This document shows positions 23,593-36,931 of a stretch of DNA of 64,000 bases, one piece after another. How positions within the stretch are numbered: the first letter of the stretch is position 1; each line of letters opens with the position of its first letter. The translations under genes were made by a program, and so were the position numbers. The DNA comes from Clavulina sp. PMI_390. Taxonomy: Eukaryota > Basidiomycota > Agaricomycetes > Cantharellales > Hydnaceae. Below the pieces are notes generated by a model. The model worked only from the letters and a program-made list of their open reading frames with translations, had not been told where the DNA came from and did not search any database. The stretch spans positions 486,721-550,720 of the forward strand of contig WIDE01000008.1 in the NCBI GenBank assembly GCA_015039315.1, given 5' to 3'.

Positions 23593-26500
23593 ATGCCTCT
23601 CTTACGGATAGAAGTATCGAATTTCAAATCATATAGGTAAATTCATCGAACTGGCGCCAATTTCCTCCATTTCCAACAAGAAATTTCTCCAGAGGACATC
23701 AAATCATCGGGCCTTTCAAGAACTTCACCTCAGTGATTGGCCCAAATGGCGCGGGCAAATCTAATCTCATGGATGCTATCTCATTCGTCCTTGGTGTCAA
23801 GAGCGCCCAACTTCGAAGTAGCCAGCTGAAAGACTTGGTGTATCGAGGGCGACGACTTGGTCAGGTCATTGAGGATGGCGATGACAATGTGGTCGATCCA
23901 AATCCCGAAGGAGAGGAAGATGAAGACGAGGGTGAAGGAACTGCTAAGAAAGCCTGGGTTCTTGCGGTGTACGAAGACGCGGCTTCCAAGCAGCAATACC
24001 AGTTTCAGCGAACGTATGTGTGCCTCAACTCTTGCTACAGGTGGTGGAGAATTCTGACCTCCGATCTGTACCTAGCATTTCCGTAACAGGAGCTAGCGAA
24101 TATCGTCTCAATAACAAAGTTGTCTCCTATCAGGCATATAACGCGACTCTGGAGAAGCACAACATCCTTGTGAAAGCCAAAAACTTCCTCGTGTTCCAGG
24201 TGAGTGCAATATATGGAGGATTCTGGACAACAACTGCAGGCGCTAATATACTTCACATAGGGCGATGTAGAAGCTGTGGCATCTCAATCTTCCAAAGATT
24301 TGACTAAACTTGTCGAACAGATTAGCGGGTACGTTTCTGCAGTCTCCAAAGACTCTCAGTGCTCTTATATCACCCCATAGGTCTCTCGAACTGGCCGCAG
24401 ACTATGATCGTGCAAAGGCCGCTCAGGACAAGGCTACCGAAGCTGCTACGTTCAATTACACCAAAAGGCGAGGAATCGCTGGTGAGATCAAACAGTTCAA
24501 GGAGCAGAAGGCTGAAGTGGACCGTTATGAGGAGCTCTGTCGCTCGCGGGTAGGTGTTTCCTTCTGGCACCAGCATCTCACGTGAAAAACTAAACCAGGT
24601 CATTCACTTAGGACGCACGCATCATTCACCGCTTGCTGTGGAAGCTATTCCACATCGAGACAGCTATCGAGTCCAATACAGCCAGTATAAAAGCAAAGAA
24701 TAAGACGATTAGCGGGCTCAAGAAAGACCAGGTACGTCTTGTTCTCATGCCATTCATCGCATCTGCTGACAACTCGTCATATTTGTACAGTCTCATGCAG
24801 TATCCCAACTAAACAGGGCGCGAGCAGCCCAAGCAACCGTCCGCAACGACCTTATGAAACGCGAGCAGGCTATCAAGAAAGCAGAGAAGGAGCTTGAGAA
24901 TAAGGTTCGTTATTCATCGTACCAACTTATTGTTCACCAATTGAGCTAAACATATGTCAGAAACCGAGTCTTCTCGCTATCACCACTCAGATGGCCCATT
25001 CAAAGAGGAAATTAGATAAAGCCCAAGCTGCTGGGACGACCGTTGAGCGAGAGATTCAAGAACAAAAAGCTCAACTTGCGCGCCTGCGGAGTGACCACGA
25101 GAGCGTCGAGAAGATGGCGGCACAAGCAGCAGGTAACATTTGTCCGTTCAATTCGGTCACCCCAAAATCCGACGTCTCTATTACCCAAAGAGGAGCGAGA
25201 GAGGGCCTCTTCAACTGGGATCGCTCTATCCGATGAGGCTGTTGCTCAATACCATGCACTGTGAGTCTAAATTTCCATGCTTGAGCCCATGCTGATGTTG
25301 TTTCTGTTTTAGAAAATCGATTGCAAACACCGAGGCTGTGAACGAGCGACAACAGCTAGCGTCCCTAGCACGAGAGGACAAGACACAAACTCGGTCCCTC
25401 GCCACACTAGCTGACAAGGTAGAACAACTGCGAGCTCAGCGAGACAGGCTGGAGGAAGAAGCCACATCGTCCACAAAGCAACAGCAGGAGGTAAGGCTGA
25501 GTCATCACCACACTGCGTAACCCACCTCACCAGGTGCTTTCTAGACCCAGAAGCAGGTCAATGCCCTTCAAGAAGATCTCGCACTCACAAAGCAGGAACT
25601 TGCCAAGCACGACAGCGAGAAACGCAAAATCAGGTTTGTGATCCCAACAGCTATATGGTAATGGTTCAGCTGGCTCATCGAGATGTGTTGTTAGTCAACT
25701 TGAAAAGGAGAACAACGAGAAACTCGCTGCAGTTCATGTCAAGTTGATGGCAGCGGACATTGATCGCAAAGAGTCGGAGCGAGAAGCCCGACTCAAGGAA
25801 ACATTTGCAACCCTCCAGCGTATATTCCCTGGTTCGTTTGCTACCTTTCTCGTCTAAGAATGCTGCCTGAACCTGTGTCCTCCCAGGCGTACGCGGCCGT
25901 GTTGTAGATCTCTGTAAGCCAACCAGTCGAAAATATGAGGTGGCAATTTCTGTGGTCCTCGGTCGGAATATTGATGCTGTTGTGGTTGACACTGAGAAGA
26001 CTGCCATCGACTGTATCGAGGTATGTCATTCAATTCATGCTATGCCGCTCACTAGCTAACTTCTGTTCTCTTGTAGTATATGCGCAATCAACGTGCAGGA
26101 CAGGCGACATTCATCCCGCTGGACACAATCCAAGTCAAGCCAATCAACGACAAGTTTCGGAACCTTGCTAAGGGTGCGAGATTGGCGTTGGATGTCATCC
26201 AGTTCGATTCTTCAGTCGAGCGAGCTATCCAGCATGCATGTGGAAATTCGCTGGTGTGTGATACGATGGATATTGCTAGAACTGTTGCGTACGACAAGGG
26301 TCAAGAAGTCAAAGGTGAACCATGTGCATGACCTTGGTATCTCAATCCACTCAGCTAACATTCTCAATTTGTTTTGCAGCTGTTACGCTTGATGGCACTG
26401 TTATTCACAAGAGCGGTCTCATTACTGGTGGTAAAAGCACGCACGGTACCGGGAGGAAATGGGAGGAACAAGAGGTCCAAGGTGCATCAAAGCATTGTGC

Positions 26501-28829
26501 TGTCATCGTTTCCTTTATCTGATCAACCACTTTAGGACTCAAGCGTGACCAGGAGAGGTTGATTGCTCAGCTTCGGGAGCTAGCCAAGAACAAACCCCGT
26601 GCACAGGTTGAGGAGAATTTGAATGCAGAGATGACCCGCCTGGAGTCCTCTCTTGCTCTTGCGAAAGATGACTTGGTAAAGCTTTCTGGAATCTCCGTGT
26701 CGGTCACAAGATGTTGACCACCACTACTGTAGAGCGCTATCAACCTACGACTGGAGGGTATCCGCAAGGAGCTAGAGCACAACAAGAAGGAACTCAGAAC
26801 CCAGACTCCTATCCACAAAAAGGTGCGCCATTACTACCCCGTGCCAATGGGGAGAGAATGTTAACCTTTGTAAATTGCAGGCCTCAGACGACCTTGACGA
26901 ACTTCGCACTGAGATGCAATCACTCCAAGTCGTGGTCAACCAGGCGGATGATCAAGTGTTCAAGGATTTCTGCCGTAGTATCAAAGTGAAGAATATCCGA
27001 GAATATGAGGAGCGTCAGCTGAAAGCCTTACAAGAAGGCAGCGAAGCTCGTACTCGCTTCAACACTCAGCTCCAGCGTTTGAAGCATCAGTATGTTCATT
27101 CCCACCTCCGCAGTCCGAATATTCACTCATTTCCCCTTACTCCAGAATCGACTTCGAGCAGGAGCAGCTGAGCGCTATGAAAGACCGCCTCAGGACGCTC
27201 AGGGCAACTGTAGAGACAGAGCAAGCCAATCTCGAAACCCTTCAGGAAACCGAAGCGGGCATTAATTCTGAGATCCAAGAGATGGAAGAAAACCGCGACT
27301 CACTCAAGAGTGACGTAGAAGCGGTGAAAGCTGAGCTCGAAACGAGGACCCGTGCTCTCGAGGAAGTCAAGCGATCCAACAGCAAGGCCATCCGTGCCCT
27401 AGATGCCGTACAGAAGGAGATCTCCTCCATGGTCAGTATTTTCGTTCAGACTCGGGAGCCATTATGCCTGAACTGAAAATTACACAGAATGACGAGATTG
27501 AGAAGCTGGGTTCTGAACGCTTCCTCATCTACCGAAAATGCAAGCTTGAAGAGATTGACCTTCCACTGGAATCTGGCGACTGGAGCAATGTCCCGCTCGA
27601 AGAGGTAACTAACGCCACATCTCGACTGCACAAGCTCGTATTTACTGAACTTTTGCTTCAGAACCTCGAAAATATTGCCAGGATGGATGTCGATGGCGAG
27701 GAGAATGGCACCCAGCGCCCTCACCAGGTTGAGTCGTATGGCCTCGAGGTGGACTTTGAACAGCTTGAGGACCAGGACCGCGAGGTCAGTCAGCAGTCTG
27801 CTATTAGCAGTAAAAACAAATGCTTACCATATTATCATAGGACGGTTCTGAGACTCGTGGTGCAGAGCTGGATGCGGAAGTTGAGAAGCTCATTGGCGAG
27901 ATTGAACACATGGCTCCCAACATGAAAGCTATGGCCAGGTGAGCTCCATGAAAACAAAATGCGCGAAAACACCCTTCTGACTCCATTGGGGCGCACCAAG
28001 GCTCGATGATGTCGAAGCAAAGATGCTGGACACTGACAAAGAGGCCGAAGCTACCCGGAAACAAGTCAAAGCTGCTCGTGATGAGTTTGCCAGGATTCGC
28101 CAACAACGGTTTGTCTTGGCCAAACTTTAAGAAAATCAATCTTACACTGACTCGATGACTGTAGGACTGAGTTGTTCCAGGCCGCGTATACTCATATCTC
28201 AGAGCGCATCGACAAGGTATATAAGGACCTGACCAAGGGGAAGGCCGCTCCTATGGGTGGTGTAGCATACCTCAGTTTGGAAGACACCGAGGTAAGCATG
28301 TCAACGTGTCTCATGATGAGAAACTTTTCTGAGAGGTCTGGTGTAGGAACCTTACAATGGAGGCATCAAATACCATGCCATGCCGCCCATGAAGCGCTTC
28401 CGAGACATGGATCAGCTGTCAGGTGGAGAGAAGACTGTGGCTGCTCTGGCGTTACTTTTCGCGATTCACAGGCAAGCTCTGGTCTCAACGAACGACAAAG
28501 GGTGATAACTTATTGGATGGTCCCTACCAGCTTCCAACCTGCTCCCTTCTTCGTCCTCGACGAGGTCGACGCCGCGCTGGACAATACAAACGTTGCCAAG
28601 ATCGCAAACTATATCCGTGCTCAGGCTTCTGAGGAATTCCAGTTCATCGTGATCTCACTGAAGGGTTCGCTTTATGAGCGGGGAAATTCACTGGTTGGTA
28701 TCTACCGTGACCAAGACGTGAATAGCTCAAGAACAATGACGCTTGATGTGAGCACCCTCTCCTCACTGACTCCACTCCATCCACTAACATATGTCCCCGT
28801 CTTTCCAGCTAACTGTGTACAATGAGTAA
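23593..28829 (+). CDS. SMC1: cohesin subunit Smc1 (SMC ATPase)
   Basis: The N-terminus [14 protein letters not shown] splices to a Walker [15 protein letters not shown] (about 35-45). Then come [12 protein letters not shown] and a coiled coil. The hinge at roughly residues 510-670 includes [33 protein letters not shown] and [16 protein letters not shown] second coiled coil leads to the signature [18 protein letters not shown], Walker [17 protein letters not shown] and a C-terminus SRTMTLDLTVYNE. The total is about 1,230 residues over some 20 exons, normal for Smc1. Smc1 pairs with Smc3 and kleisin to hold sister chromatids together. One intron (28472-28530), directly after the signature motif, uses a GC-AG pair. 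The gene looks intact. Confidence 0.95.
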
Positions 28830-29246
28830 TGATGCCTACTCATATTCTTGCTGTCGTTGTCCTCCCCTGCTTGCCCGCCGCTCCTCCATTTTGGCCTCAC
28901 ACGGACTGTATTGATAACCCAGCCTCAGAAGAGGCGTAGTATTACTTGTATTGCTTGTCACTATTCATAAAACTATTGTAATAAGAAATGCAATCGCCAA
29001 GCGAGTGAAAAGAGCGACTATGTCCTCCGTGCTAGCGCATGGGGAGGGACGTCAAAAAAGACAACAAGGTAGCAGTATGTAAAGGAGCGATACTATCAGT
29101 CACAGGGGACAGTCCGAACACTAACAAAAGAGGGTAATGAAGGAATGGAAGTGGGTATGTATATATGGAGGTGCAGCAGCATAATAATAGGAGACCAAGA
29201 TGGGGAACCAGGCTTGAGCGTATGAGGCAGAAGCGAGTGAGTGGGA
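28830..29246. other. intergenic between convergent SMC1 and the Ser-rich gene
   Basis: This stretch has 3' flanks on both sides. An AT-rich segment near 28975 (ataaaactattgtaataag) could hold a polyadenylation signal for SMC1. No gene is seen. Confidence 0.45.
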
Positions 29247-32200
29247 TTAGTGTCTATCAGAGTCTAATCGCTCAGGCTCTGCATCATACTCGGCTGGTTC
29301 GGGAGTATTCGGAATATGCCCTGAAGGCATATGGGGGGAAGAAAAGGGAGCATCGTCGGAGGGGAAGTAAGTGCCCAAAAGGGAAGTGGCAGCAGGGGTG
29401 GCGTCAGGGGGAGTAGGGAAGCCCCGAATGATATGAGACATTCGGGAGCTTGCATGGGAGAAGCGGTGCCAGTCCTCAGAATTTGAAGAGTGTTCACCAA
29501 TTGAAGCACCCTCGTTGGAGTTCTGCGATACCAAGGATTTGACACGAGGGATTGGAGCGGACAGATAATCAGGGGCGATCGTGGAGTCTGGGCGTGGGCT
29601 ATTCCCAGCTGCTTGCTGAGAATCTAAAATAGGAGGCTCTTCGATCTGCGGTGTGGACGAGTACCGTTGTGCACTTGAGCTAATGCTGGGGATCGAGGCA
29701 TCGATTGACCTCAACTGCAGGGAGGCTATAGAGAATTCAAGTTAGATCATGGATCATGGAACGCAAATGACGCTCAGATGCTTACCTTCGGAGGTCATGC
29801 GATAAGGGATGAAGCCTTCAGAGTAAGCAGACAACGCTCTCTCGTCCTCCCTATGCACCGAGCTCGGTACACCACCTCGTGTACCGTCAAACTCCTGCCC
29901 TAGAACCGGACTGAGAACCCTCCACAACGAAGACGTCCCGCTCAGAGGCCTGTCACTCTCAGAGCGGTGCTCCTCATCATGTTCTCCCTCTCTCCATGGC
30001 TCAATCACGCTCCCGTCCTCCGAAGGCGCCTCGCGAGGCTGGTAGAAGAGATCTCGGAATTCGTCTAATGTGTTTTGAGACTCATCGATGACGATGTCCG
30101 GGTTCACAATTGAGGGTGCAGATGAGGCGCCTTGGGATCCGCTACCGTCTGCATGGCTAGGGTGGTCTTCCAGTGTAGGGCGGGACGCGGAGCGGGAGTG
30201 CGATGGACCAAACGTCCGAGTGGATGGGGATCGAGCAGTGCGCGTACGAGGGGGAGATGGCGGAACAGGTACGGCACGTTCTCTCAGGTCCGAGGTGGAG
30301 CGAGAGTGCTTGATGGGTGTGGAAGTGGCGAGGGGAGGGGGGAACGAGTGTAATTGTAAATCCTCGGGGGTGATTTGGGGAGGGGGCTTTCGACTGGCAG
30401 AGTGGTTTCGGCTGTGAGTGTAGCTTGCACCGCTCATCTTTCGAGGAGCACCCTTGATAGGGCTCGCGGGATGATCATCAGTCACTAGAACAGGGCCACG
30501 ACGGAATGGATCAGGATCGCCGTCACGAAGCTCAGCGGAAAGCGAGGGAGGCCATTCGGAGAGGGCAGCACTGGCCATCATGGCCTCTTGGAATTCTTCT
30601 TCCACACGGCCTGAACTGGGACGCTGATTCTTGTCGATAGCAGCGAGGAAGGGGTGATCGGATAAAGCACTTTGTGGAGGAGTTGTCGCTGAGAATCCAG
30701 TGGTGAGGGTAGGGACTGTAGAAGGGGCTGGGCCAAGCGAATTGTTCGCGCTCATTGAACGCTTGTGGGCATGGACGACCTGAGGCGGCAGTCGATGACG
30801 AGAGGCAAGGTCATCGCGGAATGGAATTGAAGGGTCAATGACAGGGCTCTGGGTAGGATGCGGCCCTGCTCTTGAAAGTGGAGGCCCAGACGACAAGGTG
30901 GGAGAGGCGAAGGGGTGCAGAATCTGGGGCGACTGAGGCTGCGCCGCGCTCCCACTTCTCGAACGCACTGCTCCAGGCTCAGGAGAAGGCGAGAGAGCAA
31001 GTCCTATGCGAGCTTCCACAGCCTCGCGCGCGGCATCCTCTTCGGTGAAGATGCGCTGGGGCGGCTCCCTACCACCACCAATACCAGTCGAGGAGCCAAT
31101 CACCACGACATCTGCATCCTCGCTGGCCATAGGCTGGTGCCCAGGAGCGAAATGGACTTCCCTCTCGCGCTCTATTCGAGCTGCCAAGCTACCCCCAGGA
31201 GCAGGGTTCTGCCTCGTCTCAAAGCTGCTCGATCGCGAATGCGTCTTCGCACTCATGCTCCCGCCACTGACACTCAAACTACCTCCAGACCGACCAGACC
31301 TGCGACTGATACTCCCAATCCCAGAATACCCCGTGACGCCATTGACAGAAACAGTCGGGACAGATCCAATGACGACATTCGAGGTTGAGCGTCCTACCGA
31401 GGCCGAGGCGTTCACATTCGACATGTCCACAGAGATCTTGGGCTGGTGCGTACCGTGTCCAAACGCAGCAGAGGCGAGCACGCGCAAGCTGCCGCTAACA
31501 GCCGCGAACGACGAGCCCGCCGCAACAGGGGAGGGCGCTCCAGGATCCACTCGAGAATCGAACGTCGCAGAGCGCGAGCGCGCCAATTGCCCTACGCGCG
31601 AGAAGGGAGCGGCCTTGCCAGAGGAAGAAGGCGTGATAGCACTATGGGGCGCGAGCCAGTCTCTCCCACCAGATCCCGTGCCTGTCCCTGTCCCTGTTCC
31701 AGAACCAGAACTGACGCTCGCGCTCACCCCATGCATACCGCCCGACCTCGAGCCATTCGTCATCGTCGCCGATCGAACAGGCGGGCCTCGCATCGACAGC
31801 GACCCAGAAGCAGAGGCAGATCCATGCCCAGGATTATAGCCCATCTCCCTACGGGCAACATCCGCAAGCGAATTATGCGACGCGCTCTTTCTTGGACCGC
31901 CCGTTGCCCCCCTACCGCGCACACTCAGCGAGCGACTCTGCTTATTGCCGATACTCGACCAAGCCTGCCTCTCCCAGCGCTCTCGCTCCGCCGTGAGCAG
32001 CTGGTTATCACGCACAGCTCGAGTAAGGACGTCTTCACGATCACGCAATCGCTGCGCGCGCTCTTCCTCCGTCTCGGGGGGCTCATGGTCAGTCGTCGTC
32101 CCCATCGTCGTCGCAAAGGGATGCTGTCCCTCAGCAGCACGAGGAGAAGTGGACATGGCTGCCTCAAAGACGCCTCGAGAAGCATCCCTCTCCCTCTCCT

Positions 32201-34434
32201 TACCCTTCTCCCTCGTCCGACTGCGCTCCCTCGAATGGCTCGCACTCCCAGATTTGCTGCCACTCCCACTGCTACTCGAACCGCTATTCGTAGCAATGGG
32301 CAAACACTGAGCGAACCCCCCACTATCCTCATCATCGTACTCTCTTCCAGGAGGCCGAGCAAGCGCGTAGGGGGACGAAGGTACTTCCATCGAGAGCGCC
32401 CCATTCTCGCCTACACCTTCCAGAGCAATATTCACCAACGACGCCTTGAACCTCGGACGCGGCGACGAGATGGCTTGCATGGCTGACGCAGGGGAGAGCG
32501 CCATAGGGAGCTCATGTGCCGCTCCATCATGCACAACCACAGTCGTCGTCGACAACATCCCGCTCCCCGTCCCCGTCCCATAGGAAGGGCCCGTCGAGTC
32601 GGTCTGCTGGGACGGCCGACCAGGTACGACATTCGAGGACGAGCGAGAATGATTATGATGATGAGGCAAGGACAAATGCAAGTTTGGCGGATGTCGCTGC
32701 GCGGTCCCATTGCTCGTGGTAGTAGTGGTGCCTGTATTCGTCGTATACGCGGACGTTGTCGTGGAACCAGTGTTCGTCGGGGCCAGGCGCGAGAAAGGGA
32801 TGTGCGAGTGTAAATTCGGTTGAGACGACGCGGAGCGAAGCCGCCGGAGGACCTCGGGTGACTTTTGTGGCACAGGGGGTTTCCCATTCGAAGGGGTTGT
32901 TGCCGTCGGGGAGAGCAACAGCAGGTCCGCTGCGGAAGCAGAAGTGGTTGGGTGGGGAGACGCGGTTGGTGCCGAACCGCTCCTGGAGGACGGAATAGGA
33001 GAAAGAGCATACGGGTGGGTTTGGAGAGCATAAGGATACGGTCGAGCAGGAGTATGAGTATGGAACGGAGAGAATAGGGAGGAGGCCGAGAGGGCTTGAG
33101 GAGTAGACCGAGATTTAGTGAGGCCAGGCAGGAGACCGACGCTTGTGACAGAGAGTGAATCAGATCTGGCGGAAGCACCTATAATTATTTGAATGGAAAG
33201 GGACCATTCCATTCAGGAAATAGAAAGGAAGAAGTAGAGTTTATGGCATTAGTCCGCTTGTTACCAAGATCCAGCCAGAGAGAACGCTTCTTCCGAAACT
33301 GGTAATTCCCACTTCTGATGATGATGGGGGATCTCAAAATTTCTACTCACCTGTGTATTGTGGACGCAAGTCAACCTGGGAGTCAAAGCCTCCCCGATCA
33401 GCCGAGGTATATCGCCCAGAAGAAGGGAATTGTGCCGGGCTGCTTCCCATGTTCACATTGCTGGTACTGCCTAAAAGGGTACCATTTGTGAACCTGTCCG
33501 ATGTAGTAGTGGATTGAAATGTGCCTTGAGAGCGAGAAGTTGCGGTTGATGCGCCGGTTATGTTCGGCCATATGGGTTCGGTCCGGGTTATTGTTGCAGT
33601 GGCGGCATATGGATGCCTATCCATTGGATTCGGAATCTGATTGCCAGGACTGCCCAGAAGAGGTGAGGGGATGGTAGCGCGAAATGGAGGGGATAGGGTC
33701 GAATTAGGTATGGAGAGTTGCAATCGTGGTGCCATACCAGACGATGATTTTGCCCCATTCGTCGTCGCCGTCGTCTTTATTGGAGCCGAGGCCGCGTTGG
33801 TTTGAGGTGGGGGAAAGACATAGCTGTCGAATCCATGCGGGTTGAAGGGATGACGCCCTACACTGATGATAGGGCTGGATGTGGAAGTGGATGGGGATGA
33901 GCCCAGGTAAGGGACGGCGGCAGGTGCAGCAGGGGCGCCACGGTCCTTGTCTCGCCCTGAACTGCGAAACAGGGACGGGGCAGAGGGTCTGCGATTGGGC
34001 AAAGTGGACGGTTCGACGATCGACTGGGGAGACTCTCCGATGCCTCCTTGGTCAAGGGAGACAATCGTGTGTCGATTGGCAGGGGATTGGTTGCGCGAGC
34101 TCGTCTTTCGAGCCCGTCGCGTCCACAGCGAGCCGTCGCGCGCCGTCGTCGGAGAGAGGGCAGTGGACTGACGAGCCTCGAGCATGCCGGCGCCGTCGCG
34201 TCGAGACGGCGACGTGGACGAGGAGGGGAACTCGAATGATGCGCCGAATGTACCAGCAGAGTGACGCGGCGGAGGCTCAATGGGGCCGTTGTAGGGAATG
34301 TACCAGTCTGCTAGAGAGTCCCCGGCAGTGAGAGAATTAGAACGAAATGGAGAACGAATGAGGTCAGAGAACTTGGTTGCGCGTTTAGACGAGGTCGGGG
34401 AGAGCGAGGACGAGGGCGCGGGGCCTGTGGCCAT
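29247..34434 (-). CDS. very large Ser/Thr/Pro/Gly-rich, mostly disordered protein of unknown function
   Basis: Four exons give about 1,650 residues. The order is: a first exon starting at MATGPAPSSSLSPT (34434) with SLADWYIPYNGPIEPPP; a small exon FRKKRSLWLDL (about 33.3 kb); one giant exon (33182 down to about 29784); and a last exon to 29247. Composition is dominated by Ser, Pro, Gly and Thr, with homopolymer-like stretches (GSGTGTGTGTGSGG) written by long CCCGTCCCTGTC-type tracts. The only ordered-looking part is a ~40-residue charged helix (EEERAQRLRDREDVLTRAV). Many RS and SP sites suggest phosphorylation. I do not recognise a family. The junction into the small exon needs either a non-consensus donor (GTTGAC) or another exon, so the 5' model is provisional. 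Confidence 0.7.
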
Positions 34435-35439
34435 AGGGCCTCCACTGAGCAGTGGTGGCGCCTCAACACGGGCTGCTGGAGCAGGGAAAAGGTGCTGCAC
34501 GAAATGCCAACAAAAACGACCAAAAGAGGGCGTACACAGCAACGAAAGCCTCAGTCCATGAATGCAGTACTAGTCTACCCCTGTGTGTTCCAATCTATCA
34601 GTAAAAATTTACGAGTTTCTCCTGACCGACAGATGACGTCGCAAGCCAGACACACGGACCTGCTTTTTTTGTTGGGAAGGGACAAGAGACCAACTAATTT
34701 CTCTCAACACACACACAAGCGTTGACAACAGCCACCACCGCAACACACATTGAACTTAGGAATCGCCCCACGTGACTCGGTGTCTCAATAGGCTTTAGGT
34801 AGCAATTGCTTTGAAACATGTCTCTACTTTCTACGTTTAGCTCCATCGTGCTGTGCTCCAATCCCTCTCCCTTGGCTTCTTCTCAGGCGCCCACACCCCG
34901 CGCTCGGCGTTTCATACATTAGATCCAACGGGGGGAAACACGCACGCGAGAATACGCCGATCACCCGTGGGTCGTCGGCGGGGGGGCACGGGGGGCGGCG
35001 CGCTCGGCATCGGGGCGTCGTCGGTACTACTCAGTAATAATTATGCGTATCAGCCTGGAGCGATGACTCCTTCGAGACTGTGCGTGTGTCTGGTTGTCAG
35101 ACAACCGAACATTATTAGTCCGAGGCTGCCTCATGTCCAGTTGTCAATGTTCTCTCAATGACAAGGAAATCTTGCGGATCTTCCTGGATAGCCACACACG
35201 GCCACTCTTGAAACTGCCAAGCACTTAACGGTTGTGCGTGCCAAAATAAGAAAGTCTGTGTACAGGTACATTTCTTTGTCTGTTGTCCGTGAAGAGGAGT
35301 CTCGTCTAGCTCTACGTCATGAATGAGCACTGAGTGCCTGGTCCCTGTGATATAAACCAGCCCTTGTGCAAGGAAGCGAGGGGAGCTCAAAGAAGGTTCG
35401 TTCATCCCTCGTGGGCCGGCCCGCAAGCTTACGAGTCTA
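34435..35439. other. intergenic/promoter with G-rich tract
   Basis: This holds the promoter of the Ser-rich gene and the 3' flank of the phosphatase gene. It includes an E-box (CACGTG at 34769) and a plus-strand G-rich tract near 34970-35010. An alternative in-frame Met at 34542 would lengthen the Ser-rich protein by 36 residues. Confidence 0.5.
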
Positions 35440-36931
35440 CTACATCCCCGCCGCCGCCGCTCCCTCTGTCAACACCTCGTCCACGGACTTCTTTCCCTGC
35501 ACCACGCTCTGCACAATCGGAAGCGCATCCGAAAACTCCTTGAACAGGATATGACGGATACCCTCGCGCTTCACATAGTTGGCCAAGTCATTCTGTCCCT
35601 CGGGCTTGTCGTTCTTCACGAACAGCACGTCGGCATGTTTCGCCGCGGACATGTCTGGGCGGGGAGGGCATCACGTGTGTGGGTGGCCGCCGTACGGGAT
35701 GTGATTAACCAAAAAGAAAAAAAGAAAAAGCAGCCACGCAAATGCACGTGGGGGCGTTGGGTGAGTTGCACTTGTCGGGACAGCGCGCGCGCAGATGAAC
35801 GAGCGGGGTGACGATAGCAATGACTCACCAGAAACTCCATCGCCAAAAAAGAACAGCGTGGGACGGTGCGCCAGGGCCCGGTATGGCAATATCGCCTGCG
35901 ATTTGTCGTGCCCAAAGCCACTAAAGTATATTCGCAATTGTGAGTGAGATGGAGTGCAAACCGGATAACGTGAGCCCTACCTCGTAGGATGACGGAACTT
36001 GATATTCCATGACCCATCAGGATGAATATCCATATCGTTCGAAATAATATCGATCGTCTTGGCGTCCTCTTCGCCAATTAAGTTGGAGAGCACCGCGCGA
36101 ATAAACGGTGTCATCCCACTGCGGATAATGTCAACCCAGATGCCCCCCGACCGCGAGAATGCACGCCTACCTAGAAACGATAACGACGGGCACTCCATTC
36201 TCTTTGCACCACTTGAAGAATTGCTTGAACCCAGGATCGAGAATAATGTCTGGAGGAAGCGCCAGTGAAATGCTACTTGTCAGCATCTTGCTGCGGAGAG
36301 GCATAACGAAATACAAAACAGTTGCTCACTATTTTTCAATATCTCTTTGCACTCCTCGAATGAATTTGGTACGCTCTCCAGCATGTCCCTGAACGCATCC
36401 CGGAAGGTAACCCGCCCTTCAAGAATTTCGATGTTCAGGTCGCGGCTAATTAGGAATGGTTCCAGATTAACACTCGTTAAAACAAATATTGAGGATAGAG
36501 AAGAAGGGCAGCGGAGGGGAGGAGAGGGTAGGGTAGGAGAGAGGCTCCTTACCGCTTCTGCTGGCCGAAACCGAGGTTGTCGGTAAGGTCTGGCAGTTCA
36601 TTTCAAAGCAAGCACCATCCAGATGATCGGAGACGAAGTTCGACAGGAAAGAACATTCTTTAGAATTCGATGGCATGAAATGTACCACAAGTGCTTTGCT
36701 CACAATCGTTCGAGTCCATATTTGTGATTGTTCCATCCCTGGGTTGATGGACGTGTCAGCAGCAGTTCATGAGGAGCGCGAACCCAGACAAGCCCAGTCG
36801 CCATCGTCCTAGGGTATAGCTTCTATAAGGGAGCCTGCTCACCAATCCGACAGCACTACAAACTGGGCATCTTTGTACAGAGGAGGGTACGGCAGCGTAC
36901 TTTCCGGCGCATCAGAGAGCGTAGTGGCCAT
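35440..36931 (-). CDS. HAD-superfamily phosphatase (PSP-like, YNL010W/Pyp1 type)
   Basis: Exons give a start MATTLSDAPESTLPYPP, the first HAD motif split by an intron (FVVLSDW then DGTITNMDSND), DLTDNLGFGQQKR, motif II in VPVVIVSSGMTPFIRAVL, and motif III/IV in HDKSQAILPYRA and LFFFGDGVSDMSAAKHADVLF. The C-terminus ends EGAAAAGM. The order and the SSGM signature match the fungal phosphoserine-phosphatase-like group that includes yeast YNL010W, assigned as a polyol-phosphate phosphatase. It is about 285 residues, cytosolic by lack of targeting signal. The nucleophile is the first Asp of DGTIT or the one just before the splice, so the junction matters for function. The substrate here is inferred only from the family. 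Confidence 0.85.

Noticed and set aside
31006..32486. long plus-strand frames opposite the Ser-rich gene
   Set aside because: They are antisense shadows of biased, repetitive codons; the minus frame has continuous coding sense over 3.4 kb.
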